Source: JADKAV01 sp963818505
GTDB taxonomy: Bacteria; Actinomycetota; Actinomycetes; S36-B12; UBA10799
Direction of reading: 5' to 3'
Assembly: GCA_963818505.1 (NCBI GenBank)
Contig: CAWFSJ010000005.1
Coordinates: 1,178,001-1,242,000 of the forward strand
Length of the DNA: 64,000 bases
The position numbers were made by a program, and so were the translations under genes. A model generated the notes under the pieces. That model had not been told where the DNA came from. It saw only the letters and a program-made list of their open reading frames with translations, and searched no databases. Positions 61,220 to 64,000 of the stretch are shown piece after piece (the first letter of the stretch is position 1; every line of letters starts with the position of its first letter).

Positions 61220-61951
61220 ATGTCCAATGAAAACGGCGGTCCGGGTCCACAGGGCGGGCAACCACCGGGGGGCATGCCGCCCGGGTATGGGAATCAACCC
61301 CAGCCGCCCCAACCGCACCCGCCCGGCTACGGCCCGCAGGGTCAGCCGCCGCAGGGGCCACCTCCCGGATACCAGCCACCCGGTCCTCCTGTTGCGAGTG
61401 CCCCCGTGCCTGTGCCCGAACCGGTGCCCAGCGGCAGATCCGGCATCGGTTGGAAGGTCGCGACCGGTGTCTGCGCCTTGCTGGCGGTGGGTGCCTTCGC
61501 TTGGGGGTTCATGCAGAAGAGCGACGCGGACAAAGCCGCGCAGGCCAACGCCGCCGCACTACAGAGCGCCCAGCAGCAACTGGCGGACTCCCAGAAGCAG
61601 GACGAGGAACTCAAGAGTGAACTCGCCGCAGCGCAGGCCGCCCACCAGAAGGTTGAGGCGAAGTACAAGACCAAGGCGCGCGACCTGAAGAACGAGACCG
61701 CGCAGTTGAAGCAGATCGAGAACAAGGCGCAGCAGGCATCTGCCGAAGCGGCCAAGAACGATGCGACGCTGAAGGAAGAGGTCACGGCGGCGCGGTCGGA
61801 GGCGGCGCTGGCGACCAAGTGCGCACAGGTGATGGCCACGGGTATGCAGGTCATCTACGACGCGCCGACCCCGGAGAAGGTCATGAATGACGTGGCCAAG
61901 GAGATGCAGAGAGCCGCTGAGAGTTGCCAAGGGGTCGTGACCGTCGGCTGA
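61220..61951 (+). CDS. membrane-anchored coiled-coil protein with Pro-rich N-terminus
   Basis: A 243-residue protein. Residues 1-70 are a Pro/Gly/Gln-rich cytoplasmic segment, one membrane helix follows at ~77-97 (WKVATGVCALLAVGAFAWGF), and residues ~100-200 are a coiled coil rich in Ala, Gln, Lys and Glu. Two Cys in the C-terminal globular part (TKCAQVM, ESCQGV) could pair outside the cell. The N-terminal GGGG-less Pro-rich tail resembles those of actinobacterial surface or division proteins. No specific role recognised. Confidence 0.75.
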   Translation: MSNENGGPGPQGGQPPGGMPPGYGNQPQPPQPHPPGYGPQGQPPQGPPPGYQPPGPPVASAPVPVPEPVPSGRSGIGWKVATGVCALLAVGAFAWGFMQKSDADKAAQANAAALQSAQQQLADSQKQDEELKSELAAAQAAHQKVEAKYKTKARDLKNETAQLKQIENKAQQASAEAAKNDATLKEEVTAARSEAALATKCAQVMATGMQVIYDAPTPEKVMNDVAKEMQRAAESCQGVVTVG

Positions 61952-61970
61952 GGTCTTCGAACCCGTCATC

Positions 61971-62023
61971 GTTGCGAAGTTCCCGGGACACGCGAGCGCG
62001 GGTTCTGGGAACTTCGCAGCAAC
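61971..62023. repeat. 53-bp single-copy palindrome
   Basis: GTTGC-GAAGTTCCC pairs with GGGAACTTCGC-AGCAAC, leaving a 3-base bulge; the loop contains CGCGAGCGCG. It begins 19 bp after the coiled-coil gene stop and may end its transcription, though no T tract follows. Confidence 0.7.
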
Positions 62024-62083
62024 GCCGCGCGCAGGCGGGGACCTGCGTTGGCGGGTCGCGGGCCTGCCCCCGACACTGGAACT

Positions 62084-62563
62084 ATGAGTATCTACGACTT
62101 CAAAGTGTCCGCACGCGACGGTTCGCAGGTGGACCTGTCCGAGTACGAAGGCAAGCCACTGGTCATCGTCAACACCGCCAGCAAGTGCGGCCTGACCCCA
62201 CAGTTCGAGGGCCTGGAAGCTCTGTACAAGGAGTACAAGGACCAGGGTTTGACGATCATCGGCTTCCCCTGCAACCAGTTCGCCAACCAGGACCCCGGCA
62301 CCAACGAGGAGATCGCGGAGTTCTGCCAGGTCAACTACGGCGTGAGTTTCCCGATGATGGCCAAGATCGACGTCAACGGCGCCGACGCCGACCCGGTGTT
62401 CAAGTGGCTGACTGCCGAGGCTCCAGGCTTCTTGGGCATGAAGGCCATCAAGTGGAACTTCACCAAGTTCCTGATCGGCCCGGACGGCGAGGTCGTTGAG
62501 CGGTTCAGCCCCAAAGACGAGCCCGAGAAGATGCGCGAGGCGATCGAGAAAGTTCTGCCCTAA
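62084..62563 (+). CDS. glutathione peroxidase-family thiol peroxidase
   Basis: A 159-residue peroxidase that reduces peroxides, in bacteria usually with thioredoxin. The peroxidatic Cys35 is in NTASKCGLTPQFEGLE, the catalytic Gln in FPCNQFANQDPGTNEEI, and Trp-Asn in KWNFTKFLI. ATG 62084 is chosen; codons upstream are not conserved. The second Cys in FPCNQ is as usual for the family. It is followed after 9 bp by glycerate kinase. Confidence 0.95.
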   Translation: MSIYDFKVSARDGSQVDLSEYEGKPLVIVNTASKCGLTPQFEGLEALYKEYKDQGLTIIGFPCNQFANQDPGTNEEIAEFCQVNYGVSFPMMAKIDVNGADADPVFKWLTAEAPGFLGMKAIKWNFTKFLIGPDGEVVERFSPKDEPEKMREAIEKVLP

Positions 62564-62572
62564 CCTCACCAC

Positions 62573-63556
62573 ATGCGAGTTGTGGTCTGTCCTGACAAGT
62601 TCGCTGGCACCCTCAGTGCGGTCGAGGCTGCGCACGCGATCGCGCAAGGGTGGCGCGCGGCCAGACCCGACGACGAGGTGCGCCAGATCCCACTGGCCGA
62701 CGGCGGGCCCGGTTTCGTGGACGTGCTGCACTCAAACCTCGGCGGTGAACTGCACACCGAACTGGTGCAGGATCCATTGGGCCGCCCTGTGCGAGCCGCA
62801 TGGCTCGGGGTTGGGGACACCGCTTACATCGAAGCGGCACAAGCCAACGGCCTGGCGCTATTGGACGAGTCGGAACGCGACCCCTGGCGCACGAGCACTT
62901 TCGGCGTGGGCCAGCTCATCGCCGTAGCGCGGGGTCACAAGATCGTGGTCGGGCTTGGCGGTTCAGGCACGAACGACGGCGGCCAGGGTGCGGTGGAAGC
63001 GTTGGACCGACCCGTGCCCGATCTGCTGCTGGCCACCGACGTGGACTCCCCGCTGCTCGGACCACAGGGGGCGACGTACGGTTTCGCCGTGCAGAAGGGT
63101 GCCCGGTCCGAGGACTTGCCCGGACTTGAGCAGCGGATGGCGCTATGGGCGGCCCAGGATCCGGTCCTGGCACAAGCCCCCGGCGCCGGTGCAGCGGGCG
63201 GGCTCGGTTTCGGGCTCATGCTGATGGGCGGGCGTCGTGTGTCGGGTATCGAGGTGGTCATGCAAGCGGTCGGTCTTGCACAGGCTTGTGCCGACGCGGA
63301 CCTGGTGATCACCGGTGAGGGGAAGTTCGATTGGCAATCCCTGCACGGCAAGGTGATCAGCGGGGTGCGCGCGGTCGCGCCGCAGCTGGTTGTGTTGGCA
63401 GGCGACGTCGCGCTTGACGATTCGCCGGTGGAGGCGTATTCGCTGATTGATGAGGTGGGCGGTGAGAGGGCGTTCGCCGACCCGGCCGGCGCGCTGTTCG
63501 AGCTGGCTCAACGCGTGGGCACCGCGCACACGTCGGTGCGGCCGAACCACTCGTAA
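62573..63556 (+). CDS. glycerate kinase (GlxK/GarK family)
   Basis: A 327-residue kinase making phosphoglycerate from glycerate with ATP. Conserved blocks are VCPDKFAGTLSAVEAAHAIA, IPLADGGPGFVDVL, IVVGLGGSGTNDGGQGAVEA, PGAGAAGGLGFGL and the C-terminal ADLVITGEGKFDWQSLHGK. ATG 62573. Its 3' end overlaps the convergent DCC gene by 49 bp. The 2- versus 3-kinase specificity is not readable. Confidence 0.93.
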   Translation: MRVVVCPDKFAGTLSAVEAAHAIAQGWRAARPDDEVRQIPLADGGPGFVDVLHSNLGGELHTELVQDPLGRPVRAAWLGVGDTAYIEAAQANGLALLDESERDPWRTSTFGVGQLIAVARGHKIVVGLGGSGTNDGGQGAVEALDRPVPDLLLATDVDSPLLGPQGATYGFAVQKGARSEDLPGLEQRMALWAAQDPVLAQAPGAGAAGGLGFGLMLMGGRRVSGIEVVMQAVGLAQACADADLVITGEGKFDWQSLHGKVISGVRAVAPQLVVLAGDVALDDSPVEAYSLIDEVGGERAFADPAGALFELAQRVGTAHTSVRPNHS

Positions 63557-63834
63557 CGGTTGGCCGCGACCCAGTCGTAGAGGGCATCGCGGACCGGTCG
63601 CGGGACGATGCGCAGGACGCGCAAGGCCGGCCACGGCTGGCGTAAGTGGCTCAGTAGTTGCAGCACCGCGGTGGACTTCGTGTACTCGACACCGTCGTCC
63701 ACCACCAGGACGCTGGCCTGATCGGCGTCGGGGTTTGCGACGTAGTCCAGCGCGCCCGGCTTTGCGTGGCGTTGCAGGAACCTGACTGTGCGGTTGCACA
63801 GCATGCAGTACCCGTCGAAGACAACCGTGACCAT
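63508..63834 (-). CDS. DCC-family thiol-disulfide oxidoreductase-like protein (DUF393)
   Basis: A 108-residue protein with the motif VVFDGYCMLCNRTVRFLQRH; Asp7, Cys10 and Cys13 form the DxxCxxC signature of the DCC family. The ending DWVAANRYEWFGR is also typical. Probably a cytoplasmic thiol-redox protein. The 49-bp convergent overlap with glycerate kinase is unusual, but both ends fit their families. Confidence 0.9.
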   Translation of the reverse strand: MVTVVFDGYCMLCNRTVRFLQRHAKPGALDYVANPDADQASVLVVDDGVEYTKSTAVLQLLSHLRQPWPALRVLRIVPRPVRDALYDWVAANRYEWFGRTDVCAVPTR

Positions 63835-63861
63835 GTCTCGATTGTCCGTCCGAGTGCGGTG

Positions 63862-64000
63862 TCAGGCCAGTGGAGCTTCGGTGAAGGACACCGCGAAAGC
63901 GCGGCACCAGACGACAACACGCCAGTCCTGCGATGTGTCAACGCTGCTCGGTACGGCGTATTGCTGATCGCCCTTGTTCCCCTTCAACGCGCCAAGGTCC
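63862..64000 (-). CDS. DM13-domain protein, 5' part outside the window
   Basis: The minus-strand frame open to the window edge reads DLGALKGNKGDQQYAVPSSV, then WRVVVWCRAFAVSFTEAPLA and stop. This is the end of a DM13 electron-transfer domain, with the conserved Cys in VVWCRAFAV. About 45 residues are visible. The domain usually sits at the C-terminus of secreted or membrane-anchored proteins. Confidence 0.8.
   Translation of the reverse strand, partial: DLGALKGNKGDQQYAVPSSVDTSQDWRVVVWCRAFAVSFTEAPLA

Noticed and set aside
1..64000. tRNA, rRNA or replication origin
   Set aside because: I found no stretch with conserved tRNA arms, no rRNA blocks and no cluster of DnaA boxes; a covariance-model search would be needed to exclude small RNAs.

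Overview
The window is GC-rich actinobacterial DNA, apparently chromosomal. The signs are the folK-DUF3180 gene pair, many GTG starts, ATGA/TGATG start-stop overlaps, DUF427/DUF1905/DUF4386 genes, and secreted proteins with Lys-rich C-terminal beta modules. I see no rRNA, tRNA, CRISPR array, transposase, integrase or phage structural gene, and I cannot name a genus.

Layout. 1-1250: end of a folate-biosynthesis locus (folK, DUF3180, small conserved protein). 1414-5694: a glycine betaine/osmoprotectant ABC importer (ATPase, two permeases, lipoprotein) interrupted by a secreted trypsin-like protease. 5720-12269: orphan NuoD-like protein, membrane alpha/beta-hydrolase, transglutaminase-like protein and two secreted proteins. 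12365-13203: an XRE/nucleotidyltransferase pair of toxin-antitoxin type. 13242-18810: a tight seven-gene catabolic operon (GntR regulator, BtpA-like protein, ureidoglycolate-lyase-like cupin, PfkB kinase, polar amino-acid-type ABC importer). A sequence differing by one base from the dre (DasR) operator sits just behind its promoter. 19010-20593: SDR, DUF427 and DUF1905 genes. 20699-25154: a glycine-amidinotransferase-like enzyme, two transporters and a BetI-like TetR gene, with two GGTAC...GTACC palindromes upstream. 25301-32567: large secreted proteins (NlpC/P60-like, Vgb-like propeller, IgGFc-binding-like) and a decayed tetR/DUF4386 pair.

32852-43515 is the most unusual part. It is a four-gene operon with overlapping starts encoding a peptidoglycan-binding-domain protein (305 aa), a DUF6603-like protein (749 aa), and two large proteins of unknown function (822 and 1673 aa). 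None shows a signal peptide or obvious membrane segments. 43.6-53.1 kb is accessory and decaying: a tandem duplication, Doc- and TupA-like remnants, a frameshifted amidohydrolase, a truncated coiled-coil protein and two damaged glycosyltransferases. 53159-64000 returns to mostly intact genes: a two-subunit ABC exporter, an MFS carrier, an Fe-S cryptochrome/photolyase, a quinone oxidoreductase, glutathione peroxidase, glycerate kinase, a DCC thiol protein and a partial DM13 protein.

Across the window run several families of long intergenic palindromes: seven copies of a 68-bp element, three of a 49-bp element, two of a ~112-bp element and three single palindromes. One 49-bp copy lies exactly at the breakpoint of a truncated paralogue, and one 68-bp copy supplies the stop codon of a truncated gene. 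This suggests they move or recombine, although no mobilising gene is visible here.
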